64,000 nt of DNA. Origin: Leadbetterella sp964563435. Its GTDB lineage: Bacteria; Bacteroidota; Bacteroidia; Cytophagales; Spirosomataceae. Position 1 is the first letter of the stretch. Each line of letters begins with the position of its first letter. The stretch is taken from the NCBI GenBank assembly GCA_964563435.1, contig CAZLXI010000009.1, positions 1 to 64,000 of the forward strand, read 5' to 3'. A program made the position numbers and the translations under genes. Under the pieces are notes generated by a model. That model was given only the letters and a program-made list of their open reading frames with translations. It had not been told where the DNA came from and searched no databases. Of this stretch, positions 52,681 through 62,401 are shown piece by piece.

Positions 52681-54369
52681 TTAAAAGGTTAATTGGAATT
52701 CAAGTCCGTTATGGTAATTATATTCCGATTTTCCGTCGAGCTGGGTCACCATCATACGGATGAGGCGGGAGCCGAACGATGGGCTGCGGTCAAGGTCAGG
52801 ATACTGACGGCCATTATCTTTTACGGTGAGTTGCAGGGACTTCCCGGGTTCGCTTTTCAGCCGGATCGTCAGCCGGGGGGCAGGATGCCCCGCGAAGGCA
52901 TACTTGCAGGCATTGGTGACCAGTTCATTGATCAGCAGGCCCAGGAGGGTGGCGGTATCGGCCGGCAGGAGAATACCACCGGTTTCTGTAACCAGAGTAA
53001 CGTGCCTAAGATCAAAGCTTTCAAACACACTTTCGGTAAGGTCGGGAATGAAGCGGTCCATGTCGATGCGATCCACCTGCCCGTTCTCGTAGAGCTGACG
53101 GTGGAGATGGATCATGGCAGTGATCCGGAGCTGGGCTTCTTCGATGGCTTGCCGCGCCATGGGGTCAGCCAGCATATTGGCCTGCAGATTCAGCAGGCTT
53201 GAAACCACCTGGAGATTATTTTTGACGCGGTGGTTCTGCTCCTGCACCAGCAGCACGTTCTTCCGGCTGATGGATTGCTTCTTTTTGTAAAGCCGGAACA
53301 GGAAGGTGCTAAGCCCGAGGGTGAGGAGTAGGGAGACGGAAGAAAGGCCCAGCAGCTTGCGGGTATTCTGTAGGCTATGCTCCTGAATCTTGAGTTCTGT
53401 TTCTTTTTTTTCAGTTTCATAGGAAATCAGCAGCTCGCTGATGGCGCCTTGCCGGTCTTCCATGAGCCCATGGGTATGGTAGTCATGGTATTTTTCGAGA
53501 TGTTCCATCGCCCTTCGCAGGTCGCCCGTATGGGTATAGTAGTCGGCCGCTGCCCGTTCGTAAAACTCCAGGTGTTTTTTGCTTTCCGGCGTGTATTGTT
53601 CAATCAACTTTCGCGTGGCTTCCAGTACTTCCAGCGATTTCCCCGTTTCGCCTTTCTGGCCCAGATAGCGCGAATAGTCGAGCGAGTAGATAATATAGGT
53701 GTTTATATTTTCTTTTTTAACGGTCTCCAGGTCAAGTTCCATCAGGTGGGGTTGGGCCATTCCCTGAGCCAGCTTGGAGAGCTGGGGAATCAGCAGCTCC
53801 ATATCTTTTGCCATCCGTTTATCGTCTAGTTTAGCGGCATACTGGTAAGAAAGATTAGCGTAAAACAGGGCCTTGCTGTAATTGGGCTCAACAAGGTTGG
53901 GGTCATCAAAAGCATAGGGTATGTAATTTTCATACAGGTTGGAGAGGAATCCGTAGACCATGGCTTTACCTTTGTCCGAATTGCAGGCGTGGTGCACAGA
54001 CAAGGCTTTTTCGATGTTTTCAAAGGTACTTTTCTTATCCCTCATTTTCCGGGCGTTAATGGCCAGCCAGTAATAATTTCGGCCCAGCTCATACGAAGGC
54101 CCCCGCTTTTCCAGCAGCCTGATGGAGCGAAGGAGGTTTTGATTCGATTTCAGGAGGTTCATTTTGCTGTGCTCTAACTTCGCGAGGCGGTACCAGGCCT
54201 CGGCTATCTCCACAGGGTCATTGACCCGCTGGGCAGAATCGAGGAAAGCGCGGGCGTCTCTTTCGCGCTCGGCGATGGTTCTTTCAGAATGATGTTTTTC
54301 TGAAGGAGGGGTCTGTGCGCAGAGCGTTCCGGGAAAAAGGATAATAAAAAAAATGATCAGAGTTCTCAT
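52681..54369 (-). CDS. TPR histidine kinase (HisKA_2 type)
   Basis: The ATG at 54369 gives 562 residues with a signal peptide (MRTLIIFFIILFPGTLCAQ); the open frame goes on to 54462, but a -7 box at 54410-54417 argues for the later start. A periplasmic TPR region (about 40-310) is followed by a short coiled coil, one membrane helix (about 345-365, LLGLSSVSLLLTLGLSTFLF), a HisKA_2 dimerisation domain with the phosphoacceptor His in EQNHRVKNNLQVV, and an HATPase domain (NELVTNACKYAF, VKDNG). This layout is typical of Bacteroidota kinases paired with LytTR regulators. The signal is unknown. Confidence 0.92.
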   Translation of the reverse strand: MRTLIIFFIILFPGTLCAQTPPSEKHHSERTIAERERDARAFLDSAQRVNDPVEIAEAWYRLAKLEHSKMNLLKSNQNLLRSIRLLEKRGPSYELGRNYYWLAINARKMRDKKSTFENIEKALSVHHACNSDKGKAMVYGFLSNLYENYIPYAFDDPNLVEPNYSKALFYANLSYQYAAKLDDKRMAKDMELLIPQLSKLAQGMAQPHLMELDLETVKKENINTYIIYSLDYSRYLGQKGETGKSLEVLEATRKLIEQYTPESKKHLEFYERAAADYYTHTGDLRRAMEHLEKYHDYHTHGLMEDRQGAISELLISYETEKKETELKIQEHSLQNTRKLLGLSSVSLLLTLGLSTFLFRLYKKKQSISRKNVLLVQEQNHRVKNNLQVVSSLLNLQANMLADPMARQAIEEAQLRITAMIHLHRQLYENGQVDRIDMDRFIPDLTESVFESFDLRHVTLVTETGGILLPADTATLLGLLINELVTNACKYAFAGHPAPRLTIRLKSEPGKSLQLTVKDNGRQYPDLDRSPSFGSRLIRMMVTQLDGKSEYNYHNGLEFQLTF

Positions 54370-54409
54370 GCTATCGGTGGTACCGAAGGGTTTACCGGAA
54401 AGTACCTGA

Positions 54410-54417
54410 CAAATATA
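54410..54417 (-). promoter_or_regulatory. -7 box for the two-component pair
   Basis: On the minus strand this reads TATATTTG (TAnnTTTG), 40 bases before the ATG at 54369. No clear -33 element was found. Confidence 0.4.
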
Positions 54418-54688
54418 GGAACCGGCAAAGGGAAATAAAAGTAATTTTTCTTTGTCAGGCATTTGTGGTTATTCGTTGGGCAAAGTGAAGTTTTTGTAAA
54501 GAATATAATTTTTAAAATGTTTATTATAAGTTATTTGAATTGGTGTATTTTTTAATAGTTCTTCTTTTTCAAGTTTTTTTTATAGTTCGTCAAGTTGTTT
54601 ATGGGGTTGGTAAGGTCGGGGTTGGAGGAAGGATGTGCCTCCGGTATAATTGTACCCGAAATCGTATAAACCTTAAACTTTTATAGAT

Positions 54689-54973
54689 ATGAAACTTTCA
54701 GACTGGCTATCATTTGATAAAATGATCGTGCCGCAAATCATCAAAATTGTTTTTTATGCATTGGTAATACTTTCCGTATTGAGCGGACTTGTAATGATCA
54801 TAAAAGGAATATCTGCCGATTATGGCGGGGGGATGACCATTTTATGGGGGTTACTCACCTTGGTTTTCGGCCCGTTTTGGGCACGGCTCAGCAGTGAGCT
54901 GATGATCGTCTTATTCGAAATTCACGCCAAATTGGTCTCCATTGACAAAAAAATGAAAGCGGATGAAAAGTAG
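54689..54973 (+). CDS. DUF4282 small membrane protein
   Basis: The 94-residue protein has two membrane helices (about 16-42 and 48-66) and the DUF4282 pattern: FDKMIVPQIIKIVFYALV at the start and RLSSELMIVLFEIHAKLVSI at the end. Function unknown. It opens the envelope group on the plus strand, 50 bases before the OmpA gene. The 226-base spacer before it (54463-54688) is AT-rich with no gene. Confidence 0.8.
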   Translation: MKLSDWLSFDKMIVPQIIKIVFYALVILSVLSGLVMIIKGISADYGGGMTILWGLLTLVFGPFWARLSSELMIVLFEIHAKLVSIDKKMKADEK

Positions 54974-55023
54974 AGGAATATTATTGCCATGTCAATGAAT
55001 ATATTATTACATTTTTGATAGCT

Positions 55024-56985
55024 ATGGTTTTAATGTCTGGAATCCTTATATCTGCAGGTGTCTTTATTCAAAAGAAGACCCTTTTTGTAAGGTGGAACAT
55101 AAGTATTATTCGCAAAGCCTTTTTTATAACGGGTGTGCTTGTTTTTTCAGGATGCGGTATGTCAGCTTACGCCCAGAAGAAAAAGAAAACATTTTGGGAT
55201 AAGCTCAATGATGGTATTGATAATGTTAATAATACGATAAATAAAGGGCTTGGCTATAAGGTATATAAGGGAGAGTGGCAAAGGCATGGAGGCGGCTGCT
55301 GGGAGTCTTCCGGAAACTTCCGGGATCATGTGGCCGGCTCCCCACTAAATCAGTCCTTTATTGCAAAAGTACTATTTACCGGAACAGCTTACGGGCTTAG
55401 CCTGACCTCGAATGAGAATACTTCTTTTGGGTATGTAGTATATGATCCGTACGGCAAAAGGGTACATACCAAAATTAGTGAAAACAAGGGTGCCCTCCTG
55501 ACTTCTGAATTTACTCCCCAAATAAAAGGAGATTATACGGTGATTGTTTTCACGGCCAGGAGATTCGGTGACCCTTTCGGCGACCCCTTAAATGACCCCG
55601 GCGGGAAATTTACTTTCAGTATGCAGTGCGAAGGTTTAACTCCGGTTATAACAGAAAAAATATATCTGGAAAACCAGGAATGGGGAATAAAAGGAGGTGG
55701 GGGAACAGGGGTTACTTTCAATGGCTTAGGAGTAACCGACCATACCTTTCACTCTCCCAGAAACAACCGGTATAAATTTAAGGTTGCCAAGGGTACTGTT
55801 TTACATGCTATAGCAGAGCCGTATGGAGTAGAGACCTATCTGGCACTATTTGACCCTTATGGTAATGCCATGGATCGCAATTCCAAAGAAGTATTAGCCA
55901 CTGCCCAGGCAGACGGAGTGTATGAACTTATAGTGGCCACCCGGAATGAGGCCGAAAACGGCAGATACAATCTTCTCCTTGCCGGAAACTTTTTAGAAAA
56001 GCCCGTTTTGCAAAAAGTTAATTCCACAGACTTGTCCGGGCAGTTTACCTCCGCGTTTCAAAAGGTATTTACTTTTGATATTAAAAGCAGTTCCTATTTT
56101 GATACCTATTTTGTTTCCAATGATAAATCCTGCCAACTGGTTATTAAAGACCGGAGTGGTAATACTATTTTACAAGCCCCAAATTATTATAACAGGAATA
56201 CTATAAAGATCAGCCAACCCTCTCAGATTACGGCTGCACTCAACTGTAACCACCATTCTTCCGGGTTTTATGAGCTTGCTTTCTTTGGCAACTTTGAACT
56301 GAAGAAAGACAATGCGTCTCCGGTAGAGGCGGTTATTTCTGAACATACTGAAAGCTCAGGAGAAATTTTGAAGGCTGAAGGCAGGATAACTTTACAACAA
56401 AGTAACCCGGATTACTCCTCCATAACCGTAGTGGCCGATGAATATGAAACCGGGCAGCGGGCAGCCGAGGCCAGACCCGATAATACTGGTAAATATGTTT
56501 TAGACCTAGCCCCCGGAAAAAAGTACAGTGTGACCGTGCTTTCGGACGGGAAATACCTGGCAAGTACTGAAAACTATGACTTAACCAAGGCGGCTTCTGT
56601 AAACCTAAAACCTATTGAAGTTATTGGTTCTCAGGATATAGGGAAAAAGCTAACCCTCAACAATATCTTCTTTGATACGGGCAGCCCTATTTTGCTACGG
56701 CAGTCTTACGCTGAACTTAAGCGTGTGGCCGCATTCTTAAAATCTAACCCCAAATTGAAAATAGAGATCGCCGGGCATACAGACAGTGTGGGAGATGATG
56801 CTTCAAATCTTACGCTGTCTCAAAACCGGGCAAATGCCGTGCTTTACTACCTGCAGGATCAGTTGGATGATTTCAGCAGGCTAAGCGCCAAAGGGTATGG
56901 GAAAAGTGAACCGGTAGCCGGCAATAGTGCGGAAGAAGGCAGAAAACAAAACCGTCGGGTGGAATTTAGAATTACAGGAATATAA
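55024..56985 (+). CDS. OmpA-family protein (653 aa)
   Basis: The start is uncertain; I use the ATG at 55024, with TTG at 55015 and ATG at 55033 as alternatives. A first hydrophobic segment is followed by a second (about 35-50, FFITGVLVFSGCGMSAYAQ) that looks like the true signal peptide, so the gene may begin even further downstream. The middle (about 80-430) is three beta domains of related layout (VVYDPYGKRVHT, LALFDPYGNAMDR, LVIKDRSGN). The C-terminus is an OmpA domain (NNIFFDTGSPILLRQS, IEIAGHTDSVGDD, AKGYGKSEP, GRKQNRRVEF) that binds peptidoglycan. Confidence 0.8.
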   Translation: MVLMSGILISAGVFIQKKTLFVRWNISIIRKAFFITGVLVFSGCGMSAYAQKKKKTFWDKLNDGIDNVNNTINKGLGYKVYKGEWQRHGGGCWESSGNFRDHVAGSPLNQSFIAKVLFTGTAYGLSLTSNENTSFGYVVYDPYGKRVHTKISENKGALLTSEFTPQIKGDYTVIVFTARRFGDPFGDPLNDPGGKFTFSMQCEGLTPVITEKIYLENQEWGIKGGGGTGVTFNGLGVTDHTFHSPRNNRYKFKVAKGTVLHAIAEPYGVETYLALFDPYGNAMDRNSKEVLATAQADGVYELIVATRNEAENGRYNLLLAGNFLEKPVLQKVNSTDLSGQFTSAFQKVFTFDIKSSSYFDTYFVSNDKSCQLVIKDRSGNTILQAPNYYNRNTIKISQPSQITAALNCNHHSSGFYELAFFGNFELKKDNASPVEAVISEHTESSGEILKAEGRITLQQSNPDYSSITVVADEYETGQRAAEARPDNTGKYVLDLAPGKKYSVTVLSDGKYLASTENYDLTKAASVNLKPIEVIGSQDIGKKLTLNNIFFDTGSPILLRQSYAELKRVAAFLKSNPKLKIEIAGHTDSVGDDASNLTLSQNRANAVLYYLQDQLDDFSRLSAKGYGKSEPVAGNSAEEGRKQNRRVEFRITGI

Positions 56986-57098
56986 ATTGGAAACTAGATA
57001 TGGGATGAATCAGAATGAAAGAGCTCTTACAAGAACCTGAAAGTGGGTATTGAAAGTAAGTATCATGAAAGTTTATTAATGTAAAGTATTTTAATATC

Positions 57099-57830
57099 GT
57101 GAGACCTGTTAATAGTATTCTTTTTTTGTTTTTTTTATTTGGAAAAGTATTCGGACAGGGCAGCGCAGATGTGTCTTACAATGCAGGAATGGTTATGGAA
57201 CCCAATCTTCTTAATCAAGTTGGTATATCCGGAGCAAATAAAAAGCGGTTTGCTGTTTCGCAAAGAAGATCATTCTCGGTTTCATTTTTTGGAGAGGGTT
57301 TATATGTTTCTGAAACTATTTCTCCTGCATGGGCACATCCTAACGTAGGCCCGGGTATCAGGTATGGGGCAGGAGGCGGAATTTCTGTCAATTACTATTT
57401 CAACCGTAAGGCTGGAATAACTTTAGAAGGTGGTTATTCACAATATAAGGTTAACAAAGAATATATTTACACCGATACGGAAGAAACCATATTGTATACT
57501 ACCAGGGAGGAGGTCGAAAGAATTCCCGTCCAAATAGGTCTAAAGATCTTTCCTCTAAAAAGTATATATATCCATTTGTCTGGCGGCGGTCAGTTGTTAA
57601 AATGGAACAGGGATTTTTCAGATTTTCATCCTGAAAGTTCTTTGTTTAAGTCCCTTTCCCAATTTACTTTAACTACACAAGGTGCTGTGGGTTATATATT
57701 ATATCTAGAAAGTTTTTTCCTGGATCTCGCAGCCATCTACTCCTTTTCCCCGGTCAGGAGAATGGAAAATATTTCGGAACCGCTTCAGACAATAGGTCTT
57801 AAGCTGGGGTTTGGATTTCATAAGCAGTAA
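57099..57830 (+). CDS. Small outer-membrane beta-barrel protein
   Basis: It starts with GTG at 57099 and has a signal peptide (RPVNSILFLFFLFGKVFGQ). The 243-residue product shows alternating strands with aromatic residues (GISVNYYFNRKAGITLEGGY, RIPVQIGLKIFPLKSIYIHL, GLKLGFGFHKQ) as in the OmpW/outer-membrane beta-barrel families. It is probably an 8-10 strand barrel. It lies between the OmpA gene and the VWD lipoprotein gene (23 bases ahead) and may assemble with them. Confidence 0.7.
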   Translation: MRPVNSILFLFFLFGKVFGQGSADVSYNAGMVMEPNLLNQVGISGANKKRFAVSQRRSFSVSFFGEGLYVSETISPAWAHPNVGPGIRYGAGGGISVNYYFNRKAGITLEGGYSQYKVNKEYIYTDTEETILYTTREEVERIPVQIGLKIFPLKSIYIHLSGGGQLLKWNRDFSDFHPESSLFKSLSQFTLTTQGAVGYILYLESFFLDLAAIYSFSPVRRMENISEPLQTIGLKLGFGFHKQ

Positions 57831-57853
57831 TGTACGCCTGGAAATTGTAAATC

Positions 57854-60800
57854 ATGAGATATATTAGAAGCATAATCATCATTTTACTTACCCTGTTTTG
57901 TGGTATTAGCTGTGAAAGACAGGTGAAGTTTGAAACAAATCCGGGGAATTTACAGGTATCACAGGGAGATGTATATGGAACTGTAGACTTGCCGGAGGGA
58001 AGTAATCTTAAATCGGATAATCTAAGTGTATTTACTTTAGATAATGGAGAAGAAGCCCCTGTTCACCAGGGTAGCTTTAAAATACCGAATACAGACATTT
58101 CGCATTATCGCCTGCTGCCGGTTTTTGACACCGAAAACAAGATTGTTTTATTTGGTGTGCAGTTACCAGGGCATGGCACGGTGAAAATTAACGCTGTCAG
58201 CACAGCATCAGCAATATTAATGATAAATCCTTTGGTTACGTCTCTTGACGACCTGTCGAAGACCAAACTTATGGGGGCTTATCAACGCCACCCGGCATTT
58301 GATAAGCTGGTAGAAAAGGTTGAATCAATCATTTCTCAGGGACATGGCATTTTTGAGGTAATAGATAAAGAATTGATAGATATTGTGGAAAGCATTAATA
58401 CTTTCCCTGAAATTAAGGAGGATAATCCTAATGTTCGGAAATCAGCTGAGCTGGGACTTATAAGGGATGATAACAAAATAGACATTGCAATACTTTCTCC
58501 TAATGAAATATCCATATACAACAGGGGCTCCGGATTACCTCATCACGCAGGCCTTTATCATGAAAGTAAACCCCAGGAAAACAGGTTGGAGTCTGCTAAC
58601 CTGGGCCTTCTAAGGTTTGAAAATACCAGTATCGGAGATTTGTTTCATGATGTGGGTGTTTTGATTGACCGGTTTTCTGATTGCTTCGATTATTTCGGTA
58701 CCCGGGAGGTTCCATCGGATTGCAATACGTTTTACACGGTGAAAGAAAGGCCAACAATTAATCATAGATTCGATTTAACAGGAAACTATAAGCTTAAAAT
58801 TTCCAATCCGTGGGGGAACTCAGAAGGTACGGAGAGATTCAATGCCAGGTTAGATGCGCTATACTATTTTACACTGGATATTCTGTCGTTAGTAAATAAG
58901 AGCTTTGCCCAAAAAGCAGTTAACAGCCCATGTTTCAAAAATACCGCATTTAAAATGGCTTCACATGGATTTGCTCAGACGTATATGGGAACAACGGCTA
59001 TCAGCGTTTCAGAGTCTCTTTACGAAAATTTTAAGACACTGGTTGATGATTTAGGGGAGTGCTTGTTTGTGGAAGCTTCAGATATTAAAAAGCTTGAGAC
59101 CGTTAAGCAGTTTACCAAATTTATGGATTATTTCTCGAAAGTAGGAGCAGGAAATAACCTGCTTTTGATGACCTGGGCTACCATGTATGACAAATCAGAA
59201 TATGAAATATGCTTGCAATATGTAGATGGTGAATTAAAAATTTGTGAGGCCTCCATAATAACGAATGAAGCTACGGATATCACAAAAACTAATGCAACTC
59301 TATCAGGAACGATTCAATCATTTGGCGGAAATAATATTGTAAAGTTCGGATTTTTAGCGGGGGATGATCCTACATCCCTTAGAGCTGTGGAAGGGCTCTA
59401 CAAAAATATACAGGATATTCCCGGGGGAATTTCCATGCCGTATCACTACACTATGAAATATGACTTCTCGGGAGAGGGAAAAAGATACTTCCAGGCTTTT
59501 ATCCAGGCACATGACGGAGAGCTTATCAAAGGGGAAATTCGTGAATTTATTCCTGGCGAAGATTCAACAGCGGGAGAGAATAGCATGGAATATGTTCCTA
59601 TGGCCGTCAGTACCGGAGATCCTCATTTGACCACAATGGATCGGTTCAAATATAGTTTTATGGCTGCCGGTGAATTTATTGGGCTGAAATCTACCAGTGA
59701 CAGATTCGAGATACAGGCCCGGCAGGAACCCTTCGGAGATCATGTATCACTTAACACCGCAGTAGCCATACATACGGGCAGCGATGAGGTTTGTGTCTTG
59801 CTTGACGAGGTTTATTTGAACAAAAAGGCAATGGGATTATATTTTACTGATGTTGCTCTGAATGATGGAGGGAATATCAGTAATAGTGGAAACAAGATTA
59901 CGGTAAGAACACCGAATAACGACCAGGTGGAAGTACGCCTGTTTTCAGAAAGTTTGGATTATAGTATCCTTTTAAACCCTAATAGAAAAGGAAAAGTAAA
60001 AGGTATTTTAGGAAACTATGATGGAAATCCGGCGAATGATCTCATAACTCAGACAGGCCAAAGTGTGCCCAATACATTCAGCGGTTTATACCCCGGTTTT
60101 GCCGATAGTTGGAGGATAAGCCAGGTATCATCATTATTTGTTTATAAGTCTGGTAAGAATACCAATTCATACACTGACAGGTCATTTCCTAAAGCCCCTT
60201 TTACATTGACCAATAATCAACGTGAAAATGCGCGACGAATATGTGTGAATGCAGGTGTCAGTGACCCCGTAATTCTGGAAAACTGCATTACTGATGTAGC
60301 TTTGACGGGAGACAATTCTTTTGCTGACAGGAATTATTGGGGCCAGCAAACAGGTTCTGTGTATTCTGCGTTCTCCATTACTGACTTCATTAATACACCA
60401 ATAGCCTTCTATAATTTTCCAGATCTGGGGCCAGTACATGATATAATGGTAACTAATAGTGCTTGGGTTTTTAAGAGGGAAAGATATTCTTTAGAGCAAC
60501 ATATGTCAATGCTAAATGGAGTTGACATTAGCAACGGGTTTGATATAGAATTAAATATTTCTATGGATGCTGTTTCACGAGGTTTTTCCTTAGTGATTTA
60601 TCAGAAAGAATTCTCCCATGCGAGATATAATGATTTAGCTACTCCAAGACTACATTTTGACTTTGATTACGAGGATAGGATTGGGACTGTCGCTTTCCAA
60701 CCGTACTTGAATTTTGGTGTTGAAGGTTATTTCAATTCATGGAGGCGAGAGGATATAAGAATAGATTCTCAAGATATCTATGATGGTAACCCGAGAATAT

Positions 60801-61003
60801 TGAAAATTTCAGAAAAAAGAACAGCTGATGGGCGCTGGAGATTAAATATTTTCTATCAGAATTCAGAAATCCCTATCTTTTCTGAAATCTATGATAAATC
60901 TATCTCACAAGAATTGGATAGTAATGTGGGTTACCTTGAATTTTCCAACAGAAGTTATGATACTGAAATAAAAGTATCAAATATCGTCTTTAAATCAAAT
61001 TAG
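57854..61003 (+). CDS. Large lipoprotein with von Willebrand type D domain (1049 aa)
   Basis: The N-terminus is a lipoprotein signal (SIIIILLTLFCGISCERQ), so the Cys is probably lipidated. Residues about 30-460 are uncharacterised. An FN3-like domain follows (about 470-575, ATDITKTNATLSGTIQSFGG). A VWD domain spans about 588-750: GDPHLTTMDRFKYSFMAAGE, FEIQARQEPFGDHVSLNTAV, then GKVKGILGNYDGNPANDLIT, the GxxGNxDG type calcium-binding end. The last 180 residues are a beta-rich domain that may be ConA/laminin-G-like. VWD domains mediate protein-protein contacts in animal proteins. The function here is unknown. Confidence 0.82.
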   Translation: MRYIRSIIIILLTLFCGISCERQVKFETNPGNLQVSQGDVYGTVDLPEGSNLKSDNLSVFTLDNGEEAPVHQGSFKIPNTDISHYRLLPVFDTENKIVLFGVQLPGHGTVKINAVSTASAILMINPLVTSLDDLSKTKLMGAYQRHPAFDKLVEKVESIISQGHGIFEVIDKELIDIVESINTFPEIKEDNPNVRKSAELGLIRDDNKIDIAILSPNEISIYNRGSGLPHHAGLYHESKPQENRLESANLGLLRFENTSIGDLFHDVGVLIDRFSDCFDYFGTREVPSDCNTFYTVKERPTINHRFDLTGNYKLKISNPWGNSEGTERFNARLDALYYFTLDILSLVNKSFAQKAVNSPCFKNTAFKMASHGFAQTYMGTTAISVSESLYENFKTLVDDLGECLFVEASDIKKLETVKQFTKFMDYFSKVGAGNNLLLMTWATMYDKSEYEICLQYVDGELKICEASIITNEATDITKTNATLSGTIQSFGGNNIVKFGFLAGDDPTSLRAVEGLYKNIQDIPGGISMPYHYTMKYDFSGEGKRYFQAFIQAHDGELIKGEIREFIPGEDSTAGENSMEYVPMAVSTGDPHLTTMDRFKYSFMAAGEFIGLKSTSDRFEIQARQEPFGDHVSLNTAVAIHTGSDEVCVLLDEVYLNKKAMGLYFTDVALNDGGNISNSGNKITVRTPNNDQVEVRLFSESLDYSILLNPNRKGKVKGILGNYDGNPANDLITQTGQSVPNTFSGLYPGFADSWRISQVSSLFVYKSGKNTNSYTDRSFPKAPFTLTNNQRENARRICVNAGVSDPVILENCITDVALTGDNSFADRNYWGQQTGSVYSAFSITDFINTPIAFYNFPDLGPVHDIMVTNSAWVFKRERYSLEQHMSMLNGVDISNGFDIELNISMDAVSRGFSLVIYQKEFSHARYNDLATPRLHFDFDYEDRIGTVAFQPYLNFGVEGYFNSWRREDIRIDSQDIYDGNPRILKISEKRTADGRWRLNIFYQNSEIPIFSEIYDKSISQELDSNVGYLEFSNRSYDTEIKVSNIVFKSN

Positions 61004-61038
61004 CATTGTCCTGTTTATTAAATTAATTAGTTTTTATT

Positions 61039-61566
61039 ATGAGTTTGGTACGCTGTATTATTTCCAGTAGTTTTCTTTTAATCCTCTTATCCTGCTCAAA
61101 AGGAAGTTCAGATCCAATACCGGATGATCCGGATGAAGTCAAACAATCTGCCGGCACGCTGTCTATCGGCGGCAAGAGCTATATATTCAAAGGAGCCGGT
61201 TACCAGGATTGGGGGTATGATAGTGATTCGGACAAATACAATATCGGCCTGGCCCTTGCCAGTGAAGAGATTAAGTATTATGAGGTGGTTTTAGACAGGC
61301 ATTCCCATACCATCATAGTGGATTGCTATTCAAAGGGAAGCACGTTTAAAAATGACACTTTTAGAATTAAGGGAGATGATTATCCCAGAGCTTCAGTCAT
61401 TGTCAAGATAGATGATAAGAGCTTTTCATTGACCGGAGGAACCGTAAATGTAGACAGGAAGGGAATTAACCAGTTTACCATTAGTTTCGATGGAGTATCT
61501 GATGAAGGAGTTCAAGTAAAAGGAACCTATTCAGGGCAATTTATAAAAGGTATGGGTTCAAATTAA
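61039..61566 (+). CDS. Small lipoprotein (175 aa)
   Basis: The protein has a lipoprotein signal (SSSFLLILLSCSKGSSDP), then an acidic linker and a beta-rich domain (TLSIGGKSYIFKGAGYQDWG ... GTVNVDRKGINQFTISFDG). It resembles the next lipoprotein in layout (signal, linker, SMKVDGKTY-like start), so the two may be distant paralogues. No family is recognised with confidence. It is 35 bases downstream of the VWD gene. Confidence 0.75.
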   Translation: MSLVRCIISSSFLLILLSCSKGSSDPIPDDPDEVKQSAGTLSIGGKSYIFKGAGYQDWGYDSDSDKYNIGLALASEEIKYYEVVLDRHSHTIIVDCYSKGSTFKNDTFRIKGDDYPRASVIVKIDDKSFSLTGGTVNVDRKGINQFTISFDGVSDEGVQVKGTYSGQFIKGMGSN

Positions 61567-61578
61567 TAATAATAGATT

Positions 61579-62142
61579 ATGACAAATTTTTTAAGAGTTG
61601 TAAGAACTAAGTACAGCATACGGGCAGGTCTCCTGATCCTGTTTCCTCTCCTGCTTTCGTCTTGTGTTTCTCCTATAATTGACAGGATAGCAGATATGGA
61701 GATCGAAGCGGAACCTATGGAGAAACCGGCAAAGGGTAGTTTTTCTATGAAGGTAGACGGAAAAACGTATAGCCCAATTGCCGGAGGGGTTGAGTTTGAA
61801 AACATCTGGTATGATGATGAAGAGGATGGCTATTATGGAAGCATATCAGTTGGCCTTAATGCCGTGGATAAGAATCATACGATGGTAGGTTTTGCCTTTT
61901 TTGTAGATATGAACCTTTCCTCTGTTCTGAATAAGCCGATTGACCTGTCGGAGGAATTTTTCTATTACCAAACCGGTAAAGCACTAAATGAAATTGTCAT
62001 TTACTTTGTAAAAGAAGGGTCTATTACTTTCCGGAAAGTAGAAGAAAAGAAATTTGTGGGGGAATTTGAAGTAGTTGTGTATAATGAGAACCGGGATAAG
62101 GAAATAAGAATTACAGAGGGAAAGTTTGACTTATCGTACTAA
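61579..62142 (+). CDS. Small lipoprotein (187 aa)
   Basis: A long N-region precedes a lipoprotein signal (AGLLILFPLLLSSCVSPI). The mature part has an acidic linker (MEIEAEPMEKPAKG) and a beta-rich domain beginning GSFSMKVDGKTYSPIAGG, a pattern of small Bacteroidota lipoproteins of unknown role. It is 12 bases after the preceding lipoprotein gene and ends the envelope group. Confidence 0.75.
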   Translation: MTNFLRVVRTKYSIRAGLLILFPLLLSSCVSPIIDRIADMEIEAEPMEKPAKGSFSMKVDGKTYSPIAGGVEFENIWYDDEEDGYYGSISVGLNAVDKNHTMVGFAFFVDMNLSSVLNKPIDLSEEFFYYQTGKALNEIVIYFVKEGSITFRKVEEKKFVGEFEVVVYNENRDKEIRITEGKFDLSY

Positions 62143-62215
62143 AGCAGAAATCAGGCTCCGGAATAATAGGGAGTTAACCACATATTTTAGAACTAACCCC
62201 ACCTGAATTATTTGT

Positions 62216-62263
62216 AATTTCTTGCTTACAAGCAAGAAATTGCGTCTCCGACCCCAAGTCGGA
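62216..62263 (+). repeat. Two adjacent hairpins before higBA
   Basis: AATTTCTTGCTT/AAGCAAGAAATT (62216-62241) is a near-continuous 12-bp dyad, and TCCGAC/GTCGGA (62247-62263) a second, smaller one. They may end transcription of the lipoprotein genes. Downstream, TTTGTATTACACAACTA near 62279 recurs as TTTGTATTGCACAACTA next to the higB start. Confidence 0.5.
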
Positions 62264-62381
62264 CAACTATTCCGTATTTTTGTATTACACAACTACGCAA
62301 CTATGCAATCGAAATATGAATTCGAAGGTCATGCTGGTTTGAAATAAATAAAGGGATACTTCGCAAAAAGGGAAGTATTTG

Positions 62382-62389
62382 TATCTTTG
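62382..62389 (+). promoter_or_regulatory. higBA promoter -7 box
   Basis: TATCTTTG matches TAnnTTTG and lies 12 bases before the higB ATG at 62402, so the transcript would be almost leaderless. TTCG at 62360-62363 is a possible -33 element, 18 bases upstream. Confidence 0.55.
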
Positions 62390-62401
62390 TATTGCACAAC
62401 T

